From: a bacterium
Lineage (GTDB): Bacteria > Bacillota > Clostridia > Christensenellales > CAG-138
Direction of reading: 5' to 3'
NCBI GenBank assembly: GCA_029218485.1
Contig: JAQXRK010000082.1
Coordinates: forward strand, 1-15,171
Length of the DNA stretch: 15,171 bases
Part shown: positions 1-7,129 of the stretch, one piece after another
Layout: each line of letters opens with the position of its first letter
Numbering within the stretch: the stretch's first letter is position 1
Translations under genes and position numbers: made by a program
Notes under the pieces: model-generated
Told to the model about the DNA's origin: nothing
Seen by the model: only the letters and a program-made list of their open reading frames with translations
The model's database searches: none

Positions 1-524
1 TTACCCGTCTGATAGTCCAGCGCGCCGGTCGGCTCATCGCAGAGCATGAGCTTCGGGTTCTTGGCCAATGCGCGGGCAATCGAAACCCGCTGTTGCTCAC
101 CGCCGGAAAGCTGGGCGGGGAAGTTCTGCATTCTGTTTTCAAGGCCCACCTCCCGCAGCACCTGTTCTGCGGGCAAGGGATCCTTGCAGATCTGAGCGGC
201 CAATTCCACGTTTTCCTTTGCGGTCAGGTTTTGAACGAGATTATAGAACTGAAAAACAAACCCGACCGTACTGCGCCGGTAAAGGGTCAGCTGTTTGGTT
301 GAATAGTTTTCCACATGCGTTCCATCCACGATCACCTCGCCGGAGGTGGCCGTATCCATGCCGCCGAGAATGTTGAGCAGGGTGGTTTTTCCGGCGCCCG
401 ACGGACCGACAACAACGCAAAGCTCACCCTGTTCCACAGAAAAATTCACACCGCTCAGCGCGTCGATCACGACCTCGCCCATGCGGTATTGCTTTTTGAC
501 ATCCTTCATCTCAATATAGGCCAT
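1..524 (-). CDS. ABC transporter ATP-binding protein, LolD/MacB type (partial, C-terminus off window)
   Basis: This is the ATPase subunit of an ABC exporter of the LolD/MacB/FtsE-like group, which usually works with an FtsX-like permease at the membrane. About 174 residues are visible. The Walker A motif GPSGAGKTT is near residues 38-46, the Q-loop region (VGFVFQFYNL) is near 85-95, the signature LSGGEQQRVSIARAL is near 140-155, and Walker B reads LMLCDEPTGALD. The VFQ..NL and DEPTGALD wording is typical of this subgroup. Two in-frame ATGs exist at 530 and 524. The GAGGGA ribosome site touches the first and sits six bases before the second, so 524 is preferred. The permease would be expected just beyond the left edge. 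The transported substrate cannot be told from this subunit. Confidence 0.9.
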   Translation of the reverse strand, partial: MAYIEMKDVKKQYRMGEVVIDALSGVNFSVEQGELCVVVGPSGAGKTTLLNILGGMDTATSGEVIVDGTHVENYSTKQLTLYRRSTVGFVFQFYNLVQNLTAKENVELAAQICKDPLPAEQVLREVGLENRMQNFPAQLSGGEQQRVSIARALAKNPKLMLCDEPTGALDYQTG

Positions 525-547
525 GTTCATTCCCTCACTGTTTCATA

Positions 548-576
548 ACTATATCGATTCATAAATGACTGTGCAA
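548..576 (-). promoter_or_regulatory. Predicted sigma-A promoter of the LolD-like ABC gene
   Basis: Read on the minus strand, TTGCAC and TATAGT are separated by 17 bases. Transcription would start near 541, leaving a leader of about 17 bases before the ATG at 524. The hexamers match the vegetative consensus at four to five of six positions each and lie directly upstream of a gene. This is a by-eye prediction. Confidence 0.6.
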
Positions 577-799
577 GGGGTGGCGGCAGGTTTTCAAATT
601 CTCTTCACTTTCTGAGTGGAATTTGTCAGAATTGTGCTCTTTGGCAGTGTGGAAACGGTGATCGTCGGAGTCGACCCGAGGATGTGGAAGCTGCATCCGG
701 CAACCACCATCTCGTATCCCTGATCACAAGGGAGCAAAGAACGGTGTCGGCATTGGAGCTTTGTCAAAGTGTGCCTTTCCGAAAGGCAGTTGAGCGATT

Positions 800-842
800 A
801 CCTGGGTACAAACAGCGCCGGACGGCGTAGGCCATCCGGCGC
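800..842 (-). terminator. Probable intrinsic terminator of the ylmC-nrdR-pgeF-prsA run
   Basis: A perfect 8-bp stem GCGCCGGA/TCCGGCGC (815-822 with 835-842) encloses a 12-base loop. It lies about 30 bases past the stop codon of the PrsA-like gene. On the minus strand it is followed by TGTTTGT, a weak U-rich tract, so termination may be only partial. Confidence 0.55.
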
Positions 843-870
843 ATGGATCTCCCAAAGCGGGGAACTAAGC

Positions 871-1998
871 TTATTTTCCGAGTTCGCGATACACGTCTTC
901 ATAACGGACGACCAGACCATCCGTCTCCAGCCATGCGGTCATTTTCTCGCTGTAATGCTTCGACTTTGCGAGGCTGGTAAAGTATGCGTCGAGCGTCTCC
1001 TGCTCATCCTCATAGGCAATTTCTCCGGACGGCTCGGTGCTGACACGCTTGATAATATGGTACCCGTTTGCGCTCTTGGTAATGGGAGAAATGTCTCCAT
1101 CATTCTTCAGAGCAAGCGCGGCATCCAGGAACTCCTGCACAAAGTTCGCGCCCTCGCCTACGAGATAGCCGGCGGCATAGGCCTCATTCTGCATGCCGGG
1201 GTCGGTATTGTACTCTTCCAACAGCGCTTCAAAGTCTTCCCCGTTCGCCAGCTTGTCCTGCACCTCCTGCGCAGTGGCCTCGTCTGCAACCAGAATATGC
1301 CGCACGCGGAAGAATCCCTCCGGCACATAGAGCGGGATGCAGGAAGAGCCATAGGAAGCGGCAAGCTCCGTGCTGAAATATTGCTCCGGATTCTCGGAGA
1401 AACGCGCCTTCTGATCGGCCAGTTCTTCATCGTACATCGCCTTGAGCTCTTCGGCCGTCGGCTCCGCCTCGCTGCGGATCGCCGTCTGGAACTTCAGGGT
1501 AATGGCGCTGTCGATCGCGCCATCGATATAGGACTGCCGCAGCTGGGCAAGCGTTATGCCGTTTGCGGAGAGCGTATCGGTGAGCAGTTTGTTGGCATAG
1601 GCCTGCACATCGGTCGCACCGGCGTTCTTTGCGCTCGTAACGAACTGCTGATAGAAATCCGCATAGGAATCCTCGCCGTCCGCTTTCGCCTTTGCCTCTT
1701 CCTCTTCCGTCAGGCGGACGCCGGCTTGCTCGGCCTGATACAGCAGCATGGTGCTTTCAATGATGGAATCCAAAAGATAGTCCTGATACTGCTGCAATCC
1801 CTCGTCCGTGGAGAGATCAAAATAATACATCGCATAGGACTGGCTGTTGAGATATGCGTTCTGCAACTGCTGCATGGTGATTTCGCGATCGCCAACCTTT
1901 GCGGCTACGCGGTTGTCCTGTTTGGAGCAACCAGCCAGAACTGCGGTCATCGCCAGCGCGAGCACGAGCAATAAACAAATCAGGGATTTACGTTTCAT
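871..1998 (-). CDS. PrsA-like foldase lipoprotein (parvulin-type peptidyl-prolyl isomerase)
   Basis: This 375-aa protein has a basic N-terminus, a hydrophobic stretch and the lipobox LAGC, with the lipidated Cys at residue 24. It should therefore be anchored outside the cytoplasmic membrane. A SurA/PrsA-type helical chaperone segment follows (about residues 30-225). A parvulin/PpiC domain begins at VRHILVADEA (about 230) and ends near GYHIIKRV (about 325). The family helps secreted proteins fold and isomerises X-Pro bonds. An in-frame GTG at 2007 also exists, but GAGGTG sits six bases before the ATG at 1998, which decides the start. It is the last gene of the run, 17 bases after pgeF. The parvulin core is somewhat divergent, so isomerase activity is inferred rather than certain. 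Confidence 0.88.
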   Translation of the reverse strand: MKRKSLICLLLVLALAMTAVLAGCSKQDNRVAAKVGDREITMQQLQNAYLNSQSYAMYYFDLSTDEGLQQYQDYLLDSIIESTMLLYQAEQAGVRLTEEEEAKAKADGEDSYADFYQQFVTSAKNAGATDVQAYANKLLTDTLSANGITLAQLRQSYIDGAIDSAITLKFQTAIRSEAEPTAEELKAMYDEELADQKARFSENPEQYFSTELAASYGSSCIPLYVPEGFFRVRHILVADEATAQEVQDKLANGEDFEALLEEYNTDPGMQNEAYAAGYLVGEGANFVQEFLDAALALKNDGDISPITKSANGYHIIKRVSTEPSGEIAYEDEQETLDAYFTSLAKSKHYSEKMTAWLETDGLVVRYEDVYRELGK

Positions 1999-2015
1999 CC
2001 TATTCACCTCATTAT

Positions 2016-2927
2016 TCAGTCAACCGTCATATTATACTGTTTGGCACACGGTCTGTCAATCCGGCCCTCGTCCTGTATCAGGCGCAAAAACGCCGCCATG
2101 CCACCGGTCAGCCCGTGATCGCCCCTGTGTGAAAACAGGCGGTCATCCTCCACCGTGCAGACCTCCATGAGCGAAATGTGGTCAGCGCGCACGCCCGCTT
2201 CCAAAAACTGCGCCGCAGCAATCTTCCACAAATCCACATACGCCTTCCCCGGCTTTCCGGGCAGCAGACAGTCCGTGTACGGGAATGCATCTGAGAACAT
2301 CGCCGCCACATCCTCACCGACCTCAAAGCAGTTCGGACAGATCGAGGGACCGACGCCGACAAACAGATCCGCGGGCTGGGTACCGAACCGCTTCCCCATA
2401 GCCTCCACGACCTCGCCCCCAATGCGCGCCAATGCGCCGCGCCAGCCGGCGTGCGCAAGGCCGATCGCGCGGCGGACCGGATCCACCACATAGAACGCCA
2501 TGCAATCGGCATGCCCCGTAACCAGCGTGACCGCCGGGTCTTCGGTGATGAGCGCATCGCACGGGGGAAGCAATTCCCTCGTATATCCCGCGCCGCAATC
2601 CGTTCTGTCAACACAGCGAACCGTCTTGCCGTGCTCATAGGTATCCATCACCATGGACGCAGGATCGATGCCAACGGCCTCACAGAAGATCTCGTAATTT
2701 TGGATCGTTCGCTGCCGCGGCTCATATCCGCGGGAGAAGCTGAGATTCAGGGACGCAAGGAAGCCTTCGCTCACGCCGCCGGTTCTCGCAGAAAAGCCAT
2801 GCTGAACGCCCCCGATCGCGTCGAGCGGCGGCAGCGTATAACAGCCGACCCCGCCTTCACAGGCGTGATAAGCATACCCGCGCACGATCTGATTCCAGGC
2901 CGTTTGAAATGCTCCGCGATCCATCAT
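2016..2927 (-). CDS. pgeF: PgeF/YfiH/YlmD-family multicopper-oxidase-like protein (purine nucleoside phosphorylase / peptidoglycan editing factor)
   Basis: The protein has 303 residues, a little longer than usual for the family because of about 30 N-terminal residues before the core. The expected metal/catalytic triad is visible: His99 in YEHG, Cys142 in GHADCM and His159 in LAHAGWRG. Other family landmarks are FSARTGGVS (45-53), NLSF (61-64) and the GPSICPNCFEVG stretch. Members have been reported as purine nucleoside phosphorylase/adenosine deaminase-like enzymes (LACC1 relatives) and as factors that keep peptidoglycan composition correct. The start overlaps the nrdR stop by four bases (ATGA), and no strong ribosome site precedes it, which points to translational coupling. 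A second ATG follows immediately at 2924. The exact reaction in this organism cannot be read from the sequence. Confidence 0.92.
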   Translation of the reverse strand: MMDRGAFQTAWNQIVRGYAYHACEGGVGCYTLPPLDAIGGVQHGFSARTGGVSEGFLASLNLSFSRGYEPRQRTIQNYEIFCEAVGIDPASMVMDTYEHGKTVRCVDRTDCGAGYTRELLPPCDALITEDPAVTLVTGHADCMAFYVVDPVRRAIGLAHAGWRGALARIGGEVVEAMGKRFGTQPADLFVGVGPSICPNCFEVGEDVAAMFSDAFPYTDCLLPGKPGKAYVDLWKIAAAQFLEAGVRADHISLMEVCTVEDDRLFSHRGDHGLTGGMAAFLRLIQDEGRIDRPCAKQYNMTVD

Positions 2928-3382
2928 TGTTTTTCATCCAACAGGCGCTGGAGCTCCGAGAGGAAAGTCTGCGTGTCCTTGAACTCCCGATAGACCGAGG
3001 CAAAGCGCACATAGGCCACCTCATCTACGGTTCTGAGCTTCTGCATCACAAACTCTCCGATGGCCGTGGTGGAGACCTCGGAGGCCAGCGTGTTGTAGAC
3101 CTCGCGGGTGATATCCGCCACCAGCTTGTCCTGCTCCGCCGCAGAGACCGGGCGCTTTTCGCAAGCCTTGCGAATGCCGATCCGGATCTTCTCGCTGTCG
3201 AACGGCTCGCGACGACCGTCCCGCTTGACAACCATGATGGGAAGATCCTCTATTTTTTCATACGTTGTAAACCGCCGTCCGCAATTGATGCACTCCCTGC
3301 GCCTGCGAATGGCGCATCCGTCCTCTGTGGGCCGGCTGTCGATTACCTTGCTGTCAGTTCCCGCGCAATACCTGCATTTCAT
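2924..3382 (-). CDS. nrdR: Transcriptional repressor NrdR
   Basis: NrdR represses ribonucleotide reductase genes by sensing ATP and dATP. The 152-aa length is typical. The N-terminal zinc ribbon has Cys3, Cys6, Cys31 and Cys34 (MKCRYC and ECINCGRRF). An ATP-cone follows from about residue 49, with VVKRDGRREPFDSEKI at its start and YVRFASVYREF near its end. An in-frame TTG six bases upstream (3388) is possible. The family normally begins with MKC, and GGAGGCGGA precedes both starts, so the ATG at 3382 is chosen. It lies 38 bases after the ylmC-like gene and overlaps pgeF. No clear NrdR box was noticed in this window, so its targets lie elsewhere. Confidence 0.96.
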   Translation of the reverse strand: MKCRYCAGTDSKVIDSRPTEDGCAIRRRRECINCGRRFTTYEKIEDLPIMVVKRDGRREPFDSEKIRIGIRKACEKRPVSAAEQDKLVADITREVYNTLASEVSTTAIGEFVMQKLRTVDEVAYVRFASVYREFKDTQTFLSELQRLLDEKQ

Positions 3383-3420
3383 GCGCAATCCGCCTCCATC
3401 ATCTGTATAGCATCAGTGTA

Positions 3421-3672
3421 TCATATTGAGGCGTTGATTTCCACCAAAATCACATCCTCGCCAAGCTTTTTAATCTTGGAAAATGGGATCACCAGAGCAT
3501 CCTCATTGTGCACCAGACCAAAGAGCCGGGATGGTCCGGGCACCAGAATTGCCAGCGTCAGGCCTGTACAAATGTCGAGTTCCAGATCGCAAATGTGACC
3601 AAGGCGCGCTCCGTCGCAGACATTGATCACCTCTTTGCGCCTCAACTCGCAAAAGGATGTTTTGTTCAGCAT
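3421..3672 (-). CDS. YlmC/YmxH-family PRC-barrel sporulation protein
   Basis: This small 83-aa protein belongs to the YlmC/YmxH group of PRC-barrel proteins, found mainly in spore-forming Firmicutes. Its biochemical role is unknown. The family pattern is visible: KEVINVCDGARLGHICDLELD, then TGLTLAILVPG, then VIPFSKIKKLGEDVILVEI. A longer reading from 3696 is possible, but AAGGAGGT is seven bases before the ATG at 3672, which settles the start. It leads the run towards nrdR, pgeF and the PrsA-like gene. No clear promoter was found between it and the rpsU terminator, so it may depend on read-through or a sporulation sigma factor that I could not recognise. Confidence 0.85.
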   Translation of the reverse strand: MLNKTSFCELRRKEVINVCDGARLGHICDLELDICTGLTLAILVPGPSRLFGLVHNEDALVIPFSKIKKLGEDVILVEINASI

Positions 3673-3739
3673 CCGCCCCACCTCCTTCGACAGCATATGC
3701 CGGATGGGCTCGAAACAGAACGAAAGATAATAGATAAGG

Positions 3740-3770
3740 AAGAGGAGCGCAGATACTCTGTGCTCCTCTT
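3740..3770 (-). terminator. Intrinsic terminator of rpsU
   Basis: AAGAGGAGC pairs with GCTCCTCTT. The stem continues inward through a G-U pair to about 14 bp with a loop of three bases. It starts about 20 bases past the rpsU stop. On the minus strand it is followed by the T-rich run TCCTTATCTATTATCTTT. Confidence 0.85.
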
Positions 3771-3791
3771 AGCTGTTCATGTAAATAAAAA

Positions 3792-3962
3792 TCAATACTT
3801 GCGCTTTCTTGCGGCTTCCGCCTTCTTCTTGCGCTTTACGCTCGGCTTTTCATAATGCTCACGACGACGAACCTCAGCCAGAACGCCAGAGCGGGCACAC
3901 TTGCGTTTGAATCGCTTCAGAGCGCTTTCCAGGGACTCGTTTTCACCGACCCGAATTTCCAT
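3792..3962 (-). CDS. rpsU: 30S ribosomal protein S21
   Basis: This is a 56-aa, strongly basic protein reading MEIRVGENESLESALKRFKR at its start and ending in a Lys/Arg-rich tail (KKKAEAARKRKY). Those are the hallmarks of bS21, a small-subunit protein close to the anti-Shine-Dalgarno end of 16S rRNA and involved in translation initiation. The length is usual for Firmicutes. GGGAGGG lies eight bases before the ATG. The gene has its own promoter and terminator, so it looks monocistronic. It diverges from the nucleoside transport operon. Confidence 0.97.
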   Translation of the reverse strand: MEIRVGENESLESALKRFKRKCARSGVLAEVRRREHYEKPSVKRKKKAEAARKRKY

Positions 3963-4018
3963 TCCCTTTTCCCTCCCCTCTTTTGCGACACTTCTTCTTC
4001 CCGAAGACGCTACCGTGT

Positions 4019-4047
4019 ATTATAATCGAGCGCATGCGTGAAGTCAA
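4019..4047 (-). promoter_or_regulatory. Sigma-A promoter of rpsU
   Basis: On the minus strand TTGACT and a perfect TATAAT are separated by 17 bases. The start point would be near 4012, giving a leader of about 50 bases. This near-consensus match fits the high expression expected of a ribosomal protein. Confidence 0.85.
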
Positions 4048-4054
4048 CAAAAAA

Positions 4055-4083
4055 TTGGGAATCCTGACATTCGTTTTTATATT
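4055..4083 (+). promoter_or_regulatory. Weaker candidate promoter for the nucleoside operon
   Basis: TTGGGA and TATATT are separated by 17 bases, back to back with the rpsU promoter. The -35 box is a poor match, and transcripts would carry a leader of about 180 bases. It is a possible distal promoter. Confidence 0.3.
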
Positions 4084-4156
4084 TGAGTTTTCAAAATAGT
4101 TCGGCAAAGGTACGGCGATGCTCTCCCGGACCGACAGCGCGTAAAATATATTTCAC

Positions 4157-4176
4157 CAATGGACAATTGTCCTTTG
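4157..4176. promoter_or_regulatory. Candidate operator: 20-base inverted repeat
   Basis: CAATGGACAATTGTCCTTTG contains the perfect 12-bp palindrome GGACAATTGTCC and three further pairs outside one mismatched position on each side. It overlaps the -35 box (4174-4179) of the best promoter. A repressor bound here would block RNA polymerase. The regulator is not identifiable from the site. Confidence 0.55.
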
Positions 4177-4202
4177 CAAATGAAGCGTATATCTGATAGA
4201 AT
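4174..4202 (+). promoter_or_regulatory. Sigma-A promoter of the BMP-nup-tdk operon
   Basis: TTGCAA and TAGAAT are separated by 17 bases, with a TG one base before the -10 box (extended -10). The start would be near 4209, about 64 bases before the BMP start codon. The candidate operator overlaps the -35 box. Confidence 0.72.
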
Positions 4203-4272
4203 ACATGCAGATGCCGTATCATCTGGCAGGAGTATCCAGAAGCGGCATATTTGAAAAGGAGGAAGAAAGCAC

Positions 4273-5442
4273 ATGAAGAAATGGATCGCAATTCTTTTGA
4301 CGCTCTGTCTCGCTCTGTCCGCGTTCGCCTGCACCAAGCAGCCCGCGGCCGAGCCCACCACTGCCCCTGTTGACGGGAGCCAGCCGGATGCGACCGAGCC
4401 CAGCGATGCGCCGGCAGAACCCGCCGCCGACGGTTATGAGATCGCTCTCGTTACCGACGTTGGCAACATCGACGACCAGTCCTTCAACCAGTACACCTGG
4501 GAAGGCACCAAGGCCTGGGCCGAAGCCAATGGCAAGACCTACAACTACTATCGTCCCTCTGAGGACAGCGACGAGGCGCGTGCCGAGACCATCAAGACCG
4601 CTATCGAAAAGGGCGCGAAGGTCATCGTTCTCCCCGGCTTCCTGTTTGCCGGCGCGCTGAATGTCGTTCCGCAGGATTATCCGGATGTCACCTTCATCGG
4701 CATCGATATGACCTCGAAGGAGACCAACCCGGATTTCCCGAATGTTGCGGAACCCCTTCCGAACACCGTTCTGATCTCCTATCAGGAAGAGCAGTCCGGT
4801 TACCTTGCCGGCTATGCGGCCGTTAAGGATGGCTACACCAAGCTGGCCTATCTGGGCGGCATGGCTGTCCCCGCCGTCATCCGCTATGGCGAGGGCTTCG
4901 TACAGGGCGCCAACGCTGCAGCCGCTGAGCTCGGCAATGCTGCGGATGTTGAGATCAAGTACTGGTATTCCGGTTCGTTCGTCCCGTCCGATGATATCAA
5001 GACCAAGACGGCTGGCTGGTACACCGAAGGCACCGAGATCATCTTCGCAGCTGGCGGCGGCATCGTGTTCTCCGCAATCGCATCCGCTGAGGAGACCGCG
5101 AACGGCAAACTGATCGGCGTCGACGTCGACCAGGGCGGCCTCAACGAGCGCGTTGTGACCTCCGCTATGAAGGCGCTTGCCAATTCCGTACAGCTTGCGC
5201 TGCAGGCCTGGGAGGACAACGGCGAGAAGCTTCCGGATGATTATGCCGGCCATGGCATCACTTTCGGCGCTGCCGACGATGCAATCGGTCTGCCGACCGC
5301 AGAAGGCTCCTGGAGATTCAACCAGTTCACGGTGGATGAGTATGAAGCCGTGCTGGCCAAGATCAAGAGCGGCGAAATCGTGATCTCCAACGACACCGCC
5401 AACCATCCCGAAGTCCAGATCTCTGTGGACTACCAGGAGTAA
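4273..5442 (+). CDS. BMP family nucleoside-binding lipoprotein of an ABC transporter (PnrA/BmpA-like)
   Basis: This is the substrate-binding subunit of a nucleoside ABC importer, 389 aa. A signal peptide ends at ALSAFAC, so Cys20 would be lipidated and the protein tethered outside the membrane. A Pro/Ala/Thr/Asp-rich linker (about 21-52) precedes the BMP domain (about 54-388). That domain has the family opening ALVTDVGNIDDQSFNQ, then GYLAGYAAV, GEGFVQGANAA and GVDVDQ. AAGGAGG stands about ten bases before the ATG. The ATPase, two permeases and thymidine kinase follow on the same strand, which supports nucleoside (possibly deoxynucleoside) import. Purine nucleosides are the best known ligands of the family, so which base is preferred here is open. 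Confidence 0.94.
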   Translation: MKKWIAILLTLCLALSAFACTKQPAAEPTTAPVDGSQPDATEPSDAPAEPAADGYEIALVTDVGNIDDQSFNQYTWEGTKAWAEANGKTYNYYRPSEDSDEARAETIKTAIEKGAKVIVLPGFLFAGALNVVPQDYPDVTFIGIDMTSKETNPDFPNVAEPLPNTVLISYQEEQSGYLAGYAAVKDGYTKLAYLGGMAVPAVIRYGEGFVQGANAAAAELGNAADVEIKYWYSGSFVPSDDIKTKTAGWYTEGTEIIFAAGGGIVFSAIASAEETANGKLIGVDVDQGGLNERVVTSAMKALANSVQLALQAWEDNGEKLPDDYAGHGITFGAADDAIGLPTAEGSWRFNQFTVDEYEAVLAKIKSGEIVISNDTANHPEVQISVDYQE

Positions 5443-5468
5443 GAACTCCCCTATTGTTACCAACCTGA

Positions 5469-5502
5469 TGGGGCTGGGCATCAAGCCCAGCCCCACTTTC
5501 TT
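5469..5502 (+). terminator. Hairpin after the BMP gene (partial terminator or mRNA-stabilising stem)
   Basis: A perfect 11-bp GC-rich stem TGGGGCTGGGC/GCCCAGCCCCA with loop ATCAA lies 27 bases after the BMP stop. It is followed by CTTTCTTG, only moderately U-rich. In this position it probably lets the binding protein be made in excess over the downstream membrane parts. Confidence 0.75.
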
Positions 5503-5566
5503 GAAGCGCACAGAACTGCTGATAACTGCCCCCAACTATTGACTTATCGGAAGGAATACCGAACGA

Positions 5567-7129
5567 ATGAGCGGCTATGTAATCGAGATGCTTCACATCA
5601 CCAAGGAGTTTCCCGGCATCAAGGCCAATGACGACGTCACACTGCAATTGAAGCGCGGAGAGGTACACGCGCTTTTGGGTGAGAACGGCGCGGGAAAATC
5701 CACCCTGATGAGCGTGCTGTTTGGCCTGTATCAACCGGAATCGGGTACCATTAAAAAGGACGGTGAGGTCGTCAAGATCAAGGATCCGAACGACGCCAAC
5801 GCCCTGCACATCGGTATGGTGCACCAGCATTTTAAGCTGGTAGAGGTCTATTCCGCACTGGACAACATCATCCTCGGCGTTGAACCAAACAAGCTCGGAT
5901 TTTTGCAGAAGAAGGAAGCGCGCAAAAAGGTTGTTGCGCTCTCCGAAAAATACGGCCTGTCCATCGACCCGGATGCGAAAATTGAAGATATTTCCGTCGG
6001 CATGCAGCAGCGCATCGAAATTCTGAAGATGCTCTATCGCGACAACGAGATCCTGATCTTCGACGAGCCCACCGCCGTCCTGACGCCGCAGGAGATCGAA
6101 GAGCTGATGCAGATCATGCGGAATTTTACCCGCGAGGGCAAGTCCATCCTGTTTATTACGCACAAGCTGAATGAGATTATGGCCGTGGCCGATCGCTGCA
6201 CCGTCCTTCGCAAGGGCAAGTGCGTCGGCACGGTGGAGATAAAGAACACGACCAAGCAGGAGCTCTCCCGCATGATGGTCGGTCGCGACGTTGAGTTCGA
6301 GGTGCAGAAGAAGCCGTGCGAACCAAAGGATGTTGTGCTCCGCGTTGAAGACCTGACCGTTCCGAGCAAGGTGCACAAAAACAATGCGGTCAAGAACGCT
6401 TCCTTTGAGGTGCGGCGTGGCGAGATCGTTTGTCTTGCGGGAATTGAAGGCAACGGCCAGACGGAATTTGTTTATGCGTTGACCGGGCTGGAAAAGCCCT
6501 CTTCCGGAAAGATTTTCCTGAAGGATCGCGACATCACAAACGCGCCCATCCGGCAGCGCAGCAAGCTGGGCATGAGCCACATCCCGGAGGACCGGCACAA
6601 ATACGGACTGGTGCTGGACTATTCTCTGGAGGAAAACCTTGTTCTGCAGCGGTACTGGGAACCCACGTTCCAGAACCACGGGTTCATCCGCAGCGGTGAG
6701 GTACGCCACTACGCGGAGAAACTGATCGATCAATACGATATTCGCAGCGGTCAGGGGCCGGTTACGGTTGCGCGCAGCATGAGCGGCGGCAACCAACAAA
6801 AGGCTATCGTAGCCCGCGAGATCGACAAGGAGCCGGATCTGCTGGTGGCTGTCCAGCCGACGCGCGGTCTGGACGTCGGCGCTATCGAGTATATCCACAA
6901 GCAGCTCGTCCATGAGCGGGATGCAGGCCGGGCGGTGCTGCTGGTTTCGCTCGAGCTGGATGAAGTGATGAATGTTTCCGACCGCATTCTCGTGATGTAC
7001 GAGGGCGAAATCGTCGGCGAATTCGATCCGAAAGCAACTACGGTTGAGGAGCTTGGTCTCTACATGGCGGGCGCCAAGAGAAAGCAGCAGGCCCAGCCGA
7101 CAAGCGAGGTGACTACAAATGACCGGTAA
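5567..7129 (+). CDS. Nucleoside ABC transporter, double ATPase subunit (NupA/YufO-like)
   Basis: This 520-aa protein contains two ABC domains in tandem and energises nucleoside import. Domain 1 has Walker A GENGAGKST (38-46), signature ISVGMQQR (about 142-149) and Walker B ILIFDEPTAVL (about 162-172). Domain 2 starts near 260. Its Walker A is degenerate, GIEGNGQTE, with Gln in place of the nucleotide-binding Lys. It keeps the signature MSGGNQQK (about 405), and in Walker B the catalytic Glu is replaced by Gln (AVQPTRGLD). This asymmetry is normal for the sugar/nucleoside double-ATPase family, so it does not mark a broken gene. GGAAGGA precedes the ATG at a rather long distance (about 11 bases). 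The gene overlaps the next by 11 bases. Confidence 0.94.
   Translation: MSGYVIEMLHITKEFPGIKANDDVTLQLKRGEVHALLGENGAGKSTLMSVLFGLYQPESGTIKKDGEVVKIKDPNDANALHIGMVHQHFKLVEVYSALDNIILGVEPNKLGFLQKKEARKKVVALSEKYGLSIDPDAKIEDISVGMQQRIEILKMLYRDNEILIFDEPTAVLTPQEIEELMQIMRNFTREGKSILFITHKLNEIMAVADRCTVLRKGKCVGTVEIKNTTKQELSRMMVGRDVEFEVQKKPCEPKDVVLRVEDLTVPSKVHKNNAVKNASFEVRRGEIVCLAGIEGNGQTEFVYALTGLEKPSSGKIFLKDRDITNAPIRQRSKLGMSHIPEDRHKYGLVLDYSLEENLVLQRYWEPTFQNHGFIRSGEVRHYAEKLIDQYDIRSGQGPVTVARSMSGGNQQKAIVAREIDKEPDLLVAVQPTRGLDVGAIEYIHKQLVHERDAGRAVLLVSLELDEVMNVSDRILVMYEGEIVGEFDPKATTVEELGLYMAGAKRKQQAQPTSEVTTNDR

Larger units (their letters stand above)
541..870. other. Gap between the ABC gene and the PrsA-like gene
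   Basis: Apart from the ABC promoter at its left edge and the terminator-like hairpin at 815-842, no convincing gene is visible here. A second short hairpin (TGCCTTT, loop CCG, AAAGGCA) lies at 772-788 next to a small palindrome CTTTGTCAAAG, with no T-run beside either. A 35-codon open frame starting with GTG at 616 and ending at 723 has no ribosome site and no recognisable product. It could be a decayed gene tail. Confidence 0.5.
3963..4272. other. Divergent control region between rpsU and the BMP operon
   Basis: This 310-base region has no gene. It holds the rpsU leader and promoter (minus strand), one strong and one weaker plus-strand promoter candidate, a 20-base inverted repeat next to the stronger one, and a 64-base leader with small hairpin potential before the BMP lipoprotein gene. 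Each element is listed separately. Confidence 0.7.

Noticed and set aside
769..1974. Long plus-strand open frame (401 codons) opposite the PrsA-like gene
   Set aside because: It is the antisense shadow of a clear lipoprotein gene, has no ribosome site and shows no family motif.
4203..4272. Purine riboswitch in front of the nucleoside operon
   Set aside because: The leader is only about 64 bases and shows none of the conserved purine-aptamer loop sequences.
4219..5535. Minus-strand open frame of 438 codons opposite the BMP gene
   Set aside because: It mirrors the BMP reading frame in GC-rich DNA. The plus strand has a signal peptide, ribosome site and family motifs, and this frame has none.
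6430..6880. Degenerate Walker A (Lys to Gln) and Walker B (Glu to Gln) in the second ATPase domain as damage
   Set aside because: GNGQTE and QPTRGLD are normal for the second domain of this nucleoside/sugar ATPase family, so this is not a mutation of interest.
5363..6913. Minus-strand open frame of 516 codons opposite the double ATPase
   Set aside because: It is a shadow of the ATPase gene, which has Walker and signature motifs on the plus strand. It also crosses the end of the BMP gene.
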